Shown one piece after another: positions 35,301 through 45,424 of a stretch of DNA of 64,000 nt. The notes under the pieces were generated by a model. That model was not told where the DNA came from and did no database searches. It saw only the letters and a program-made list of their open reading frames with translations. Position 1 is the stretch's first letter, and each line of letters begins with the position of its first letter. The position numbers and the translations under genes were made by a program. The DNA lies in contig NC_058162.1 in NCBI RefSeq assembly GCF_020080835.1, positions 24,211,885-24,275,884 of the forward strand, in the 5' to 3' direction. Source of the stretch: Cotesia glomerata (lineage: Eukaryota; Arthropoda; Insecta; Hymenoptera; Braconidae).

Positions 35301-38300
35301 TTGAAAATTTTTGGTGCGCCTATTGCCATATATTTTATTAGTTCAACTACTGCTCCCAGAGTGTTCAACTACTGCGGCTTGTCAGAATTGATTGTTCAAC
35401 TACTACTCCTTTCATAGTCTTTTTTAAAAACGTTGTCAAAATATAAATAACCAATTATCTTTGTTATTTTGCGCTTCAATCAATTTAAAATTATTTACAT
35501 TTTCATCAAAATCACTAATTTGAACTAATAATTACATCTTTATATACTAAAAGTAGAGTCAAATATGTTTTACTTTGAAATCTGTTCAACTACTGGGTAC
35601 TTTACCTTATAAAAAAATTTTTTTTTGCCATTTTTTCTAGAATCGCTCGAAATGTAAAGATCTGCAGAAAAAAAATTTTTGACGTACTAACGCCAAAAGG
35701 GCGTAAAGATATACGCCCTTTTGGCTTTAGGACATTGTCGGTCTAAAGCCAAAAGGACATATAAAAAAAAATCAGGATTTTTCAAAATTTCGAAAAATAG
35801 TCTTCAAAATTGTTCGGAGAAAATTTGTATAAAAAAAATTTTTTAAAAGTCAACATTTTCGATGGTAGTAACTTCAAATTTTCATCATCTTGGACAGACC
35901 AATGATTAAAAAAGCATATGAATTAAACATTTTTTCGCGTACTAAAATGTTCATATTTTTTATAAATTTTTTTTTTTTTTTTTTTCAGATGAAAATGTAA
36001 AAGATGCACGTATAGAAGGTGCAGGAATTGTACCCCAATAAACTTTCCGTATTTTGATATTAGTTTTTTCTAGTATTTTTTAACTTCGAATTATTATAAT
36101 AATTTCTTGCCCGCAATAGCTGCAATAAAAGATACAGATAGATAGATAAGTGTTTTATTTGTATCACAAAAATTATGTGTTTTACAAAGAATATAATTTT
36201 AAATATTTAAATCTGTGCGTTTATAAAACTACAGTAGTTTTTTAAACTTTGAATTTCTATAAGATAATATAAATTAATATGGTCATATACATATACTTCA
36301 TACATATGTTTATGTGCGGGCACTCATACATTTATCAACCACATTTATACCATCTCACAATATTAGCTCTCGAATATATTGATTCTATCTTCCACATTCT
36401 CTCTCTTTTCCTTCTTTTATACATACAATACATCTCGATTTTTAATTTTCAAATATCAAATTTTAATTTTTACTCATTTCAACGACATTCAATCTATATT
36501 TAGTTTTATTTTAATTTTTATTTTTAATTTAAATTTAAATTTAATTTTAATTTTAATTTTAATTTTTACTCATTTCAACGACATTCACTGATATTTAACT
36601 TATGTATCTCTATCACTTAATGTTTTTATTGCTTTTTCTTCCTTTTTTTTTTTTTTTATTCAATTTTTCAGCATTCTACCTATACATGCTAATCATTCAT
36701 TCTCGCTCTCATTATTCTCTACCACTTTATCACTTTCATTTAATATTCTTTCTATTTCTCTTAATATTTTACAAAAGTCTTTGCACAGTTCCCCACAATA
36801 AAAGATATATTTTTGTTTAATAACTAAACAAATGCTCAGGTTATTTAAGATCTTCAATTTATTTGATATCTAAAATATATCAAATTCCGCAACGTTTCGT
36901 TGACAATCTCAACTTCATCAGGCTTCTGTAAATTAATATTAACCATCATTCTCATGTCAAACATATACAAATAAACAATTATGATTACAATAATTATACA
37001 ACATTAAAGTTACACTACATTCATATAATTATAAATTAATAAACACATTGCAATCTTATATAAAAAAAAAAAAAAAAAACACAACATTCATCAAAAAAAT
37101 TTTTTTTTTTACAATAAATAAATGAAAAATTTTTTTAAAAAATTAAATTAACAAATTAAATTTTGTACAATTAATTCACAATGAATAATAAATACCTTTG
37201 AAATAGTATATTACACACCTAGGGAAGTAAAGTAAGAAATGTCTCAGATCACATGTAATTGTTGGCCGAGGCGAAGCCGAGGTCAACAAACATGTGATCT
37301 GAGGCTTTCTTATTTACTTCCCGTGGAGTGTATACTATTTTTTTGCTCGACGAAGGCAGAAAGCGGCACTTTCGTTTAGCGCAGCGGGCCGAAAGTTGAC
37401 GCTTTCTGCCCGTCGAGCAAAATAGTATATTACACACCTGTGGCAAGAAAATGAGAAATGTCTCAGAACACATATATGTTGCCCGAGGCGAAGCCGAGGT
37501 CGACATATATGTGATCTGAGATATTTATTATTTTCCTGCCATAGGTTTGTATACTATTTTTCTGTCCGACAGAGGCGGAAAGCGGCAATTTCGTTTAGCG
37601 CGGCGGGCCGAAAGTTGCCACTTTCCGCCTGGAGGGCAGAAAAATGTATTTTTTTGCCCTCCGGGCGGAAAGTGACAACTTTCGTCCCGCTGCGCTAAAC
37701 TAAGTTGCCGCTTTCCACCTTCGTCGGACAAAAAAATAGTATACACTCCTCGGGAAGTAAATAAGAAAGCCTCAGATCACATGTTTGTTGACCTCGGCTT
37801 CGCCTCGGCCAACAATTACATGTGATCTGAGACATTTCTTACTTTACTTCCCTAGGTGTAATATACTATTTTGCCCTCCGGGCGGAAAGTGACAACTTTC
37901 GTCCCGCTGCGCTAAACTAAGTTGCCGCTTTCCGCCTTCGTCGGACAAAAAATTGTATACACTCCACGGGAAGTAAATAAGAAAGCCTCAGATCACATGT
38001 TTGTTGACCTCGGCTTCGCCTCGGCCAACAATTACATGTGATCTGAGACATTTCTTACTTTACTTCCCTAGGTGTGTAATATACTATTACATAGACATCA
38101 TATAATTATATGAATGTAGTATAACTTTAATGTTGTATAATTATTGTAATCATAATTGTTTATTTGTATATGTTTGACATGAGAATGATGGTTAATATTA
38201 ATTTACAGACGCCTGATGAAGTTGAGATTGTCAACGAAACGTTGCGGAATTTGATATATTTTAGACATCAAATAAATTGAAGATCTTAAATAACCTGAGC

Positions 38301-40613
38301 ATTTGTTTAGTTATTTATTGGCTGAGATCTGAATATTGCCTTCATTTTTGTTTAATTGTATACTTTAAGCGCAAGCGTAGGTATGCTCTACTCGCTTAAA
38401 AATTCAAACCACCGATTCCGTTGCGTAAAATTGGTGTTAAAATCCATAATATGTATGCATAGAATGAAAAACACCTTAACGGGAAGTTAAAAATTATACG
38501 CCCTTTTGGTTTTAGATCACTAAATTTTCAGTATACTAAAGCCAAAAGGGCGTATAAGCCATATTAAAGCAAATTTTTAAGGGAGTTGGGAAAGAACGGA
38601 TAGGGGAAAAGGGGGGGACCTACTCAGTGGGAATTTTTCCGTAATTGAAAAAATTAATCAGACAGCCCAGACTGGGAATCGAACCCAGATCTCTCGGTTA
38701 CGCGCCAAGGGCTCTACCAGTTAAGCTATCCGAGACAAGTACTGACTACTTTATTCAGTCACGTATATAAGATTATTGGAAAAGGGCGAGATTATTGGAT
38801 AAGGGCGAGACATACGCCCTTTTGGCTTTGGAAATTTTTTTTTCATTTTTAGGCTTAGAACATGTTTACAAAAGGATTGGCACCAAAAAAAAAAATTATA
38901 CGCCCTTTTGGTTTTGCAAAGCCAAAAGGGCGTATAACTTTTTATACACCCTTTTGGCATTAGGCACGCGAAATTTTAATTATAAAAAAAAATTGCAATA
39001 GTAATTTTTTCTCATTTCTAAACGTTGAATTTTGTTATCAAAATTTATGATACTAAAGTTAGCTGACAGCTGTAAATTTTTTAAATTTCTATAACAAATC
39101 AATAACAATACTAAATGATGCTTTTGAAATTTCTTCTGATAATTTATTTTAATATTCACCTGTGAACTTTTTTTATTGAATTTTTTTCATAATAATTTCA
39201 TTGCTATAAAATTCTAAAAAAATTTCTAATGTCTGTCAACTTCAGTGTTATTAAAATTTTTTTATAATAATTTTATTGATATAAAAATCTACAACAATTG
39301 ACAGATGTCTTTTAATTTCAGTGTAATGGTGAATTTTTTTATGTTTTTTTATTTTTTATAACAATAAAGCTAATTGTAGTATTTTTTTAGGATACTCAAA
39401 TTAATGAAAATTTGGACAATGGTCAAGAACGTGATTCTGATCAAGAGTATCCCATTGATATGGAAGAAATTAAAGTAGAACCTGATGATACTGATAATAC
39501 CGAGATTCCTGATCAAGATATGATTATTCCAGGTATGACAAAATTTTCTTAAACTTCAAGATTTATGATACTGAAATCAGCTGACGTCTGACAGTTTTTT
39601 GAAATTTTTATAACAAAATCAATTATGATAAAAAAAAAAACTATTTTTTAAAATTTGCACTTAAATTTTTTTTTTTTTTTTTATTTCTACTTATGGAATT
39701 TTTTTACTAAATTTTTTTCATAATAATTTAATTTATATTTAAATCTCAACAGATGCCTGTTATTCTTCGAATTATATTATTCAGTATAAAGAAAAAAATA
39801 AAAAATATGTTTATAATTTTTGTAAATTTCTACATTTAGGTTTTAAAAAAAATATTTCTTATAAAAATTTATTTGTTAGAAGAAATTTTCTAAAATTTAT
39901 GAGATTAAAGTTAGAAGTAATTTTGACACAGTTTAATTTTATTTCTCACACACATTATTTAAAAAAAATTGCATTTTTTATTTCTGTAAATTTCTACAAG
40001 TCAATTTTTTTTTGCCATTATTTATTTGTTAGAAAAATTCTTAAAGATATAAAATATAATTTGGTGCAAAATCCCTAAAAAAAATTTTTATACTATTGTA
40101 AATATTTAATTTCCAGGATTTGTCACAGTATACGTAGAAGAAAATAATTTTAACCAACCTGAATCGTTATCAATAAAAACAGAAAGAAATGGTCGAAAAA
40201 ATCGGGCTCGTAACAAATTCAATTATTACAAACTGGGACAGAAGCCGTATACTTGTGACATCTGTTTCTCGAATTTCAGTTCAAAAACTTACGTCAACCT
40301 ACACAAGCGTATTCATACAGGACAAAAACCCTACAGCTGTAAAGATTGCTCTATGACGTTTAGGTTCAGACAGGCTTTTGAACAACATCTAAGAATTCAC
40401 ACAAACGAGAAGCCTTTTAATTGTGATCTTTGTTCTGAAACATTTCGTCAAAGGATTCAGTTGCAAAGACATGAGCTGATGGTACACTTTAGAGTTTCTT
40501 CCAAAAGCCAACATTCAAACAAAAAAGCAGCGAACAAGAGGAAGACAACTACCAAGAAAAAGAAGAAGCGAGTGGTGGAGATAAAAACGGAGAAATTAGC
40601 TCCGATTAATTAA
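32343..40613 (+). CDS. C2H2 zinc-finger protein, gene 2
   Basis: Three exons join in phase: 32343-32402 (MDVNSGSFEAVACKVEKNKE), 39391-39532 (acidic, EYPIDMEEIKVEPDD) and 40117-40613, giving 232 residues. The last exon encodes three C2H2 fingers (YTCDICFSNF..HKRIH, YSCKDCSMTF..HLRIH, FNCDLCSETF..HELMVH) joined by TGQKP/TNEKP linkers, then a strongly basic tail (KKAANKRKTTTKKKKKR) that could be a nuclear signal. Exon 1 is 60 bp as in gene 1 and intron phases are the same (0 and 1), so the genes are tandem duplicates. The first intron is about 7 kb and almost all transposon. The function is probably transcriptional; targets are unknown. Confidence 0.85.
32841..34620 (-). pseudogene. Non-LTR retrotransposon 3' part, split by another one
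   Basis: Minus-strand coding matches the element at 60745-63363: LQLNADKCCVLTLTRR, VKILGVTFDSKLTFATHIN, FVRPKLEYASLVWSPTQSG, ERVQRRFLKFLIW (33936-34604), then after a gap PMYIPIAKSNFSQAAPIYRI and VTALLGKLATKW (33078-33263). The 3' end is 'aataaacaaacccaacagc' read on the + strand, followed outward by a 'tttta' repeat (32841-32879). A + strand retrotransposon fragment (33250-33962) splits it. Confidence 0.8.
33250..33962 (+). pseudogene. Retrotransposon 3' fragment nested in the one on the other strand
   Basis: The + strand encodes DEHITPYRRKLNWLSVKSRR, YYKLLQTGKPSYLREL and FVVTTIRLWQNLPAEI, ending at 33625. It is the same family as the fragment at 27716-28570. A noncoding tail ends in 'acatacatacatacata' (about 33943-33966). 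The surrounding element continues on both sides (ctcatatcta on the left, ataccta on the right). Confidence 0.8.
36118..36830 (-). repeat. Retrotransposon 3' end with 'ttgtgatacaaataaaac' tail
   Basis: Read on the minus strand, the segment ends with 'ttgtgatacaaataaaac' and a 'tatc' microsatellite, matching 48680-48725 on the + strand. The rest is purine-rich on the minus strand and I find no protein match, so only the 3' untranslated part appears to be present. Confidence 0.5.
36819..38315. repeat. Long inverted repeat flanking a hairpin cluster
   Basis: Arms of about 215 bp (36819-37033 and 38093-38315) are nearly perfect reverse complements, including 'aataactaaacaaatgctca' and 'aatttgatatattttagaca'. 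Each arm contains 'ctgatgaagttgagattg' followed by 'tcaacgaaacgttg', which resembles a hammerhead ribozyme core (CTGATGA, 5 bp stem, GAAAC) with one extra A; such motifs occur in Penelope-like and other retroelements. No reverse transcriptase lies between the arms. Confidence 0.7.
37203..38088. repeat. GC-rich hairpin cluster (alternating H1 and H2)
   Basis: Four H1-type palindromes ('ttacacacctagggaagtaa', 'cagatcacatgt', 'gaggcgaagccgagg' turn; the second is a variant with 'cacatatatgttgcccg') alternate with H2-type palindromes ('ggcggaaagcggcaa', 'tttagcgcagcgggc', 'cttcgtcg'). The array begins and ends with 'aatagtatattacac' in inverted orientation. The module order read along the + strand is approximately H1, H2, H1, H2, H2, H1, H2, H1. 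Modules match those at 5351-5708 and 6105-6330 closely. Confidence 0.85.
38665..38736 (-). repeat. tRNA-derived SINE head, copy 2
   Basis: The minus strand folds like a tRNA: acceptor gtctcgg with tctgggc, D arm 'agcttaactggtagagcc', anticodon stem cttgg/ccgag, T arm 'ctgggttcgattcccag'. The anticodon loop is cgcgtaa (formal anticodon CGT) without U33. Flanks ('actttattcagtcac' on the other side) match the copy at 12863-12935, which argues for a SINE family and against a functional tRNA-Thr. Confidence 0.7.
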
Positions 40614-40638
40614 AATTACCAACTAATATTTATTTATA

Positions 40639-40667
40639 ATGGCCAACAGTGTAGCAATAAATTAAAT
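40639..40667 (+). terminator. Shared 3'-end segment with poly(A) signal, copy 2
   Basis: It begins 26 bp after the zinc-finger gene 2 stop: 'aatggccaacagtgtagc' then 'aataaattaaa'. It is almost the same as the segment after DNAI4 (8607-8635). Right of it the sequence joins the spacer part of the 650 bp unit. Confidence 0.55.
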
Positions 40668-40852
40668 AATTTTGAAGAAATTTTTTAATCTTAATAACAG
40701 CTTTCGAATAAATATTCTTCCTTTCAATTGGAAATAAAAAAGATGATATAAAATATTTGTAAGACTTATAAATTAATCAGAAGGAATAGACGTCTGAAAT
40801 GAAAACAAAGTAGATAATTTTTTTGTTATTTTAATCATTTGATAGGAATTAT

Positions 40853-43800
40853 ACAGCTCATCCCGATGTTACACTCATCAGCAGCTTTCATTTGAGTACC
40901 CACATCAATTTTTGATATATTTTTCATATATACATATATATAAATATATAAATATATGAAAAATTGATGTGGGTACTCAAATGAAAGGTCTCGATGAGTG
41001 TAACATCGGTATGAGCTTATATCTTTAAAAATGTGAATAGTTGAAAAGGTCATTTCTTAATTATTGATATTTTTAAAGATATAAGCTTATCCCGATATTA
41101 CACTCACCAAGAGCTTTCATTTAAGTACCCACATGCATTTTTGATATATTTTTTATATATACATGTATATAATATATATAAATATATGAAAAATTGATGT
41201 GGGTACTTAAATGAAAGGTCTCGATGAGTGTAATGTCAGAGTGAGCTTATATCTTTAAAAATGTCAATAGTTCACAAGATATAAGGTCATTTCTTAATTA
41301 TGTATCTAGAGATAGAGGATTTTTGAATGCAGCCTAATAGTTTTTATCTTAATAATAGCTTTCGAATAAATATTCTTCCTTCCAATTGGAAATAAAAAAG
41401 ATGATATAAAATATTTGTAAGACTTATAAATTAATCAGAAGGAATAGACGTCTGAAATGAAAACAAAGTAGATAATTTTTTTGTTACTTTAATCATTTGA
41501 TAGGAATTATACAGCTCATCCCGATGTTACACTCATCAGGAGCTTTCATTTGAGTACCCACATCAATTTTTGATATATTTTTCATATATACATATATATA
41601 AATATATGAAAAATTGATGTGAGTACTCAAATGAAAGGTTTCGATGAGTGTAACATCGGTATGAGCTTATATCTTTAAAAATGTGAATAGTTGAAAAGGT
41701 CATTTCTTAATTATTGATATTTTTAAAGATATAAGCTTATCCCGATATTACACTCACCAAGAGCTTTCATTTAAGTACCCACATGCATTTTTGATATATT
41801 TTTTATATATACATGTATATAATATATATAAATATATGAAAAATTGATGTGGGTACTTAAATGAAAGGTCTCGATGAGTGTAATGTCAGAGTGAGCTTAT
41901 ATCTTTAAAAATGTCAATAGTTCACAAGATATAAGGTCATTTCTTAATTATGTATCTAGAGATAGAGGATTTTTGAATGCAGCCTAATAGTTTTTATCTT
42001 AATAGTAGCTTTCGAATAAATATTCTTCCTTCCAATTGGAAATAAAAAAGATGATATAAAATATTTGTAAGACTTATAAATTAATCAGAAGGAATAGACG
42101 TCTGAAATGAAAACAAAGTAGATAATTTTTTTGTTATTGTAATCATTTGAGAGGAATTATACAGCTCATCCCGATGTTACACTCATCAGGAGCTTTCATT
42201 TGAGTACCCACATCAATTTTTGATATATTTTTCATATATACATATATATAAATATATGAAAAATTGATGTGGGTACTCAAATGAAAGGTCTCGATGAGTG
42301 TAACATCGGTATGAGCTTATATCTTTAAAAATGTGAATAGTTGAAAAGGTCATTTCTTAATTATTGATATTTTTAAAGATATAAGCTTATCCCGATATTA
42401 CACTCACCAAGAGCTTTCATTTAAGTACCCACATGCATTTTTGATATATTTTTTATATATACATGTATATAATATATATAAATATATGAAAAATTGATGT
42501 GGGTACTTAAATGAAAGGTCTCGATGAGTGTAATGTCAGAGTGAGCTTATATCTTTAAAAATGTCAATAGTTCACAAGATATAAGGTCATTTCTTAATTA
42601 TGTATCTAGAGATAGAGGATTTTTGAATGCAGCCTAATAGTTTTTATCTTAATAGTAGCTTTCGAATAAATATTCTTCCTTCCAATTGGAAATAAAAAAG
42701 ATGATATAAAATATTTGTAAGACTTATAAATTAATCAGAAGGAATAGACGTCTGAAATGAAAACAAAGTAGATAATTTTTTTGTTATTGTAATCATTTGA
42801 GAGGAATTATACAGCTCATCCCGATGTTACACTCATCAGGAGCTTTCATTTGAGTACCCACATCAATTTTTGATATATTTTTCATATATACATATATATA
42901 AATATATGAAAAATTGATGTGGGTACTCAAATGAAAGGTCTCGATGAGTGTAACATCGGTATGAGCTTATATCTTTAAAAATGTGAATAGTTGAAAAGGT
43001 CATTTCTTAATTATTGATATTTTTAAAGATATAAGCTTATCCCGATATTACACTCACCAAGAGCTTTCATTTAAGTACCCACATGCATTTTTGATATATT
43101 TTTTATATATACATGTATATAATATATATAAATATATGAAAAATTGATGTGGGTACTCAAATGAAAGGTCTTGATGAGTGTAATGTCAGAGTGAGCTTAT
43201 ATCTTTAAAAATGCCAATAGTTCACAAGATATAAGGTCATTTCTTAATTATGTATCTAGAGATAGAGGATTTTTGAATGCAGCCTAATAGTTTTTATCTT
43301 AATAATAGCTTTCGAATAAATATTCTTCCTTCCAATTGGAAATAAAAAAGATGATATAAAATATTTGTAAGACTTATAAATTAATCAGAAGAAATAGACG
43401 TCTGAAATGAAAACAAAGTAGATAATTTTTTTGTTATTGTAATCATTTGAGAAGAATTATACAGCTCATCCCGATGTTACACTCATCAGGAGCTTTCATT
43501 TGAGTACCCACATGAATTTTTGATATATTTTTCATATATACATATATATAAATATATGAAAAATTGATGTGGGTACTCAAATGAAAGGTCTCGATGAGTG
43601 TAACATCGGTATGAGCTTATATCTTTAAAAATGTGAATAGTTGAAAAGGTCATTTCTTAATTATTGATATTTTTAAAGATATAAGCTTATCCCGATATTA
43701 CACTCACCAAGAGCTTTCATTTAAGTACCCACATGCATTTTTGATATATTTTTTATATATACATGTATATAATATATATAAATATATGAAAAATTGATGT

Positions 43801-44110
43801 GGGTACTCAAATGAAAGGTCTCGATGAGTGTAATGTCAGAGTGAGCTTATATCTTTAAAAATGTCAATAGTTCACAAGATATAAGGTCATTTCTTAATTA
43901 TGTATCTAGAGATAGAGGATTTTTGAATGCAGCCTAATAGTTTTTATCTTAATAATAGCTTTCGAATAAATATTCTTCCTTCCAATTGGAAATAAAAAAG
44001 ATGATATAAAATATTTGTAAGACTTATAAATTAATCAGAAGGAATAGACGTCTGAAATGAAAACAAAGTAGATAATTTTTTTGTTACTTTAATCATTTGA
44101 TAAGATTTAT
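40853..44110. repeat. Tandem array of five 650 bp palindrome units
   Basis: Units start with 'acagctcatcccgatgtt' at about 40853, 41511, 42161, 42811 and 43461; periods are 658, then 650 four times. Each unit has two different AT-rich palindromes and a shared spacer. Units differ by few substitutions, and the four 650 bp units share a shortened TATA turn in palindrome 1. A partial spacer precedes the array (from about 40683). The array ends at the 3' region of RPL23A copy 2. Confidence 0.9.
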
Positions 44111-44127
44111 ACATAAAGAAAAAAGAC

Positions 44128-45392
44128 TTATATGATGCCGATTTTGTTGGCAACATCCAGCGCATCGTAGTCACGGGCGAGACGAACATAAGCCTTCTTA
44201 ATTCCATCGGGTCTGATCAAAGTATTTACTTTGGCGACGTCGATGTCGTACAACTTTTTCACAGAGGCCTTGATGTGGTGTTTGTTGGCTCTGGTGTGTA
44301 CAATGAAGACCAGGGTGTTGTTGTCTTCGATTTTCTTCATCGCAGCTTCCGTTGTCAACGGGAACTTGATGACATTGTAGGCGTCCATGCTGTAAGAAAT
44401 CATCGGATTAATATCATCAACAAATTTTATTATTTCACGCCGTCAATTAAATAATCAATCAATACAGTTGATTATAAATTAATAGCGAAATATTTTGAAT
44501 GTAAAAAATTAGAAAGATAAAAAACATACCGGTTTCTGTTAGGAACCGATTTCTTGGGGTACTTGGGGTTTCTTGGCGGTCTGAAAGTCTTCGGCCTGTG
44601 GAAGTGTACCGAGGTACGGATCTTACGGACACGGGATCCATGAACACCCTTCAAAACCTGCAATCATACTCTTATTAGTAACCAATCCGACAATTAAACT
44701 AATTTTAAATGATTAATTTGATGATTGAAATAAAAAAATTACCTTCTTCTGGGTCTTCAAAGCCTTTTGCAAAGGCGCAGCCTTTCCTCCCTTGGGGATT
44801 TTCTTGGCAGCATGTTTAACTACCTTGGGCTTGGCAGTCACAGACTTGGCTGCTGGCTTAGCAACTGGCTTCGCTGCCGGTTTAGCTGCAGATTTAGTAG
44901 CTGCAGTTTTGGGTGCTGGTGCTGGCTTTTTTGATGAACCAGGCTTAGTAACCTTCGACGCTGTTGCAGCGGTCGCTGGTTTTTTCTCCTCCTTCTTCTG
45001 GGTTTTCTTTTCACCCGAGCTTCCAGCCGCTGAAAGTGAAAAATTTATTAGTAAATCAATTTTTTTTTTTCAAGTCAAACTTGAATTAAATTTTTCATCA
45101 TTATTCACAAAGTTGGTTATTTAGTTCAACAATTATACATAAATAATTAAGTAATTATTGTAAATATTTTTTAGAGTCAATATAGGTTATACACGCGCCA
45201 TGTGACACACGTTTTTTTAATCAGTCATTACCAAGTGTCACCGTCCATAATAAATACCATTTTTTTACTTTAATTAATCGATTGACAGATGAGTTTTATA
45301 ATTCAACACTTTTTGACACTTGGTAGCCACTATTTTTGTCATAAATATTCAATTAAATTACCAGATTTCGAAGTAGCCTTAGCTTTCGCCAT
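44128..45392 (-). CDS. RPL23A: 60S ribosomal protein L23a (uL23), copy 2
   Basis: Minus-strand exons: 45362-45392, 44743-45029, 44530-44657 and 44128-44389, in phase, 235 residues. Exons 2-4 and introns 2-3 are almost identical to copy 1 at a constant offset of 33,780 bp; I see two amino-acid differences in exon 2 (SSGEKK for SSAEKK, AAKSVT for AAKPVT). Exon 1 is different (MAKAKATSKS versus MAPKPKPTEKA), and identity ends about 25 bp into intron 1. The frame is open and splice sites are intact, so both copies may be expressed. Two near-identical bodies with unlike promoters suggest recent gene conversion or a duplication that recombined in intron 1. Confidence 0.95.
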
Positions 45393-45403
45393 GGTGTTAT
45401 TAT

Positions 45404-45413
45404 AAAAAGAAAG
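45404..45413 (-). promoter_or_regulatory. 5' TOP-like pyrimidine tract of RPL23A copy 2
   Basis: The minus strand reads CTTTCTTTTT about 12 bp before the start codon. It is different from the tract of copy 1 but of the same type, suggesting that copy 2 kept a ribosomal-protein-type leader. The transcription start is inferred. Confidence 0.4.
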
Positions 45414-45424
45414 CTAACAGTCTC

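Larger units (their letters stand above)
32766..35608. mobile_element. Element with 'aaggtaaagtacccagta' ends
   Basis: Ends 'aaggtaaagtacccagta' and 'tactgggtactttacctt' are inverted repeats with one or two differences further in. The phrase 'gttcaactactg' and its complement recur: about 32783, 32811, 34972 (as 'acttgaacagg'), 35341, 35368, 35395 and 35584. A retrotransposon pair (32841-34620) sits inside. No transposase is recognised and no target duplication is clear. Confidence 0.7.
32702..38970. mobile_element. 6.3 kb element with 'cgcgtgc' ends and 'aaagggcgta' repeats
   Basis: Ends 'cgcgtgcttaatg' and 'cattaggcacgcg' are inverted repeats, flanked by aaat on both sides (32698-32701, 38971-38974). 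The word 'ccaaaagggcgtata' and its complement recur near both ends and in the middle (about 32718, 35693, 35712, 35748, 38500, 38537, 38815, 38900, 38925, 38948). It is a relative of the element at 5870-7154, with 'gccaaaagggcg' in place of 'ggtaaaagggcg'. It contains later insertions: a 2.8 kb transposon, retrotransposons, a SINE and a hairpin cluster. Confidence 0.75.

Noticed and set aside
36279..36820. Three overlapping + strand open frames rich in Phe/Leu/Ile, possible membrane protein
   Set aside because: The region is pyrimidine-rich 3' DNA of a minus-strand retrotransposon; hydrophobicity follows from T-rich codons.
37249..37746. Two minus-strand open frames of 85 and 72 codons in the hairpin cluster
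   Set aside because: They follow the palindromic modules and repeat the same peptide pieces in each module; no independent coding signal.
37203..38088. CRISPR-like array
   Set aside because: The modules are long palindromes of two types without short unique spacers, and the host is a eukaryote.
38665..38736. Functional tRNA-Thr(CGT)
   Set aside because: It lacks U33, has acceptor mismatches, sits in transposon DNA and has a second diverged copy with matching flanks, so a SINE is more likely.
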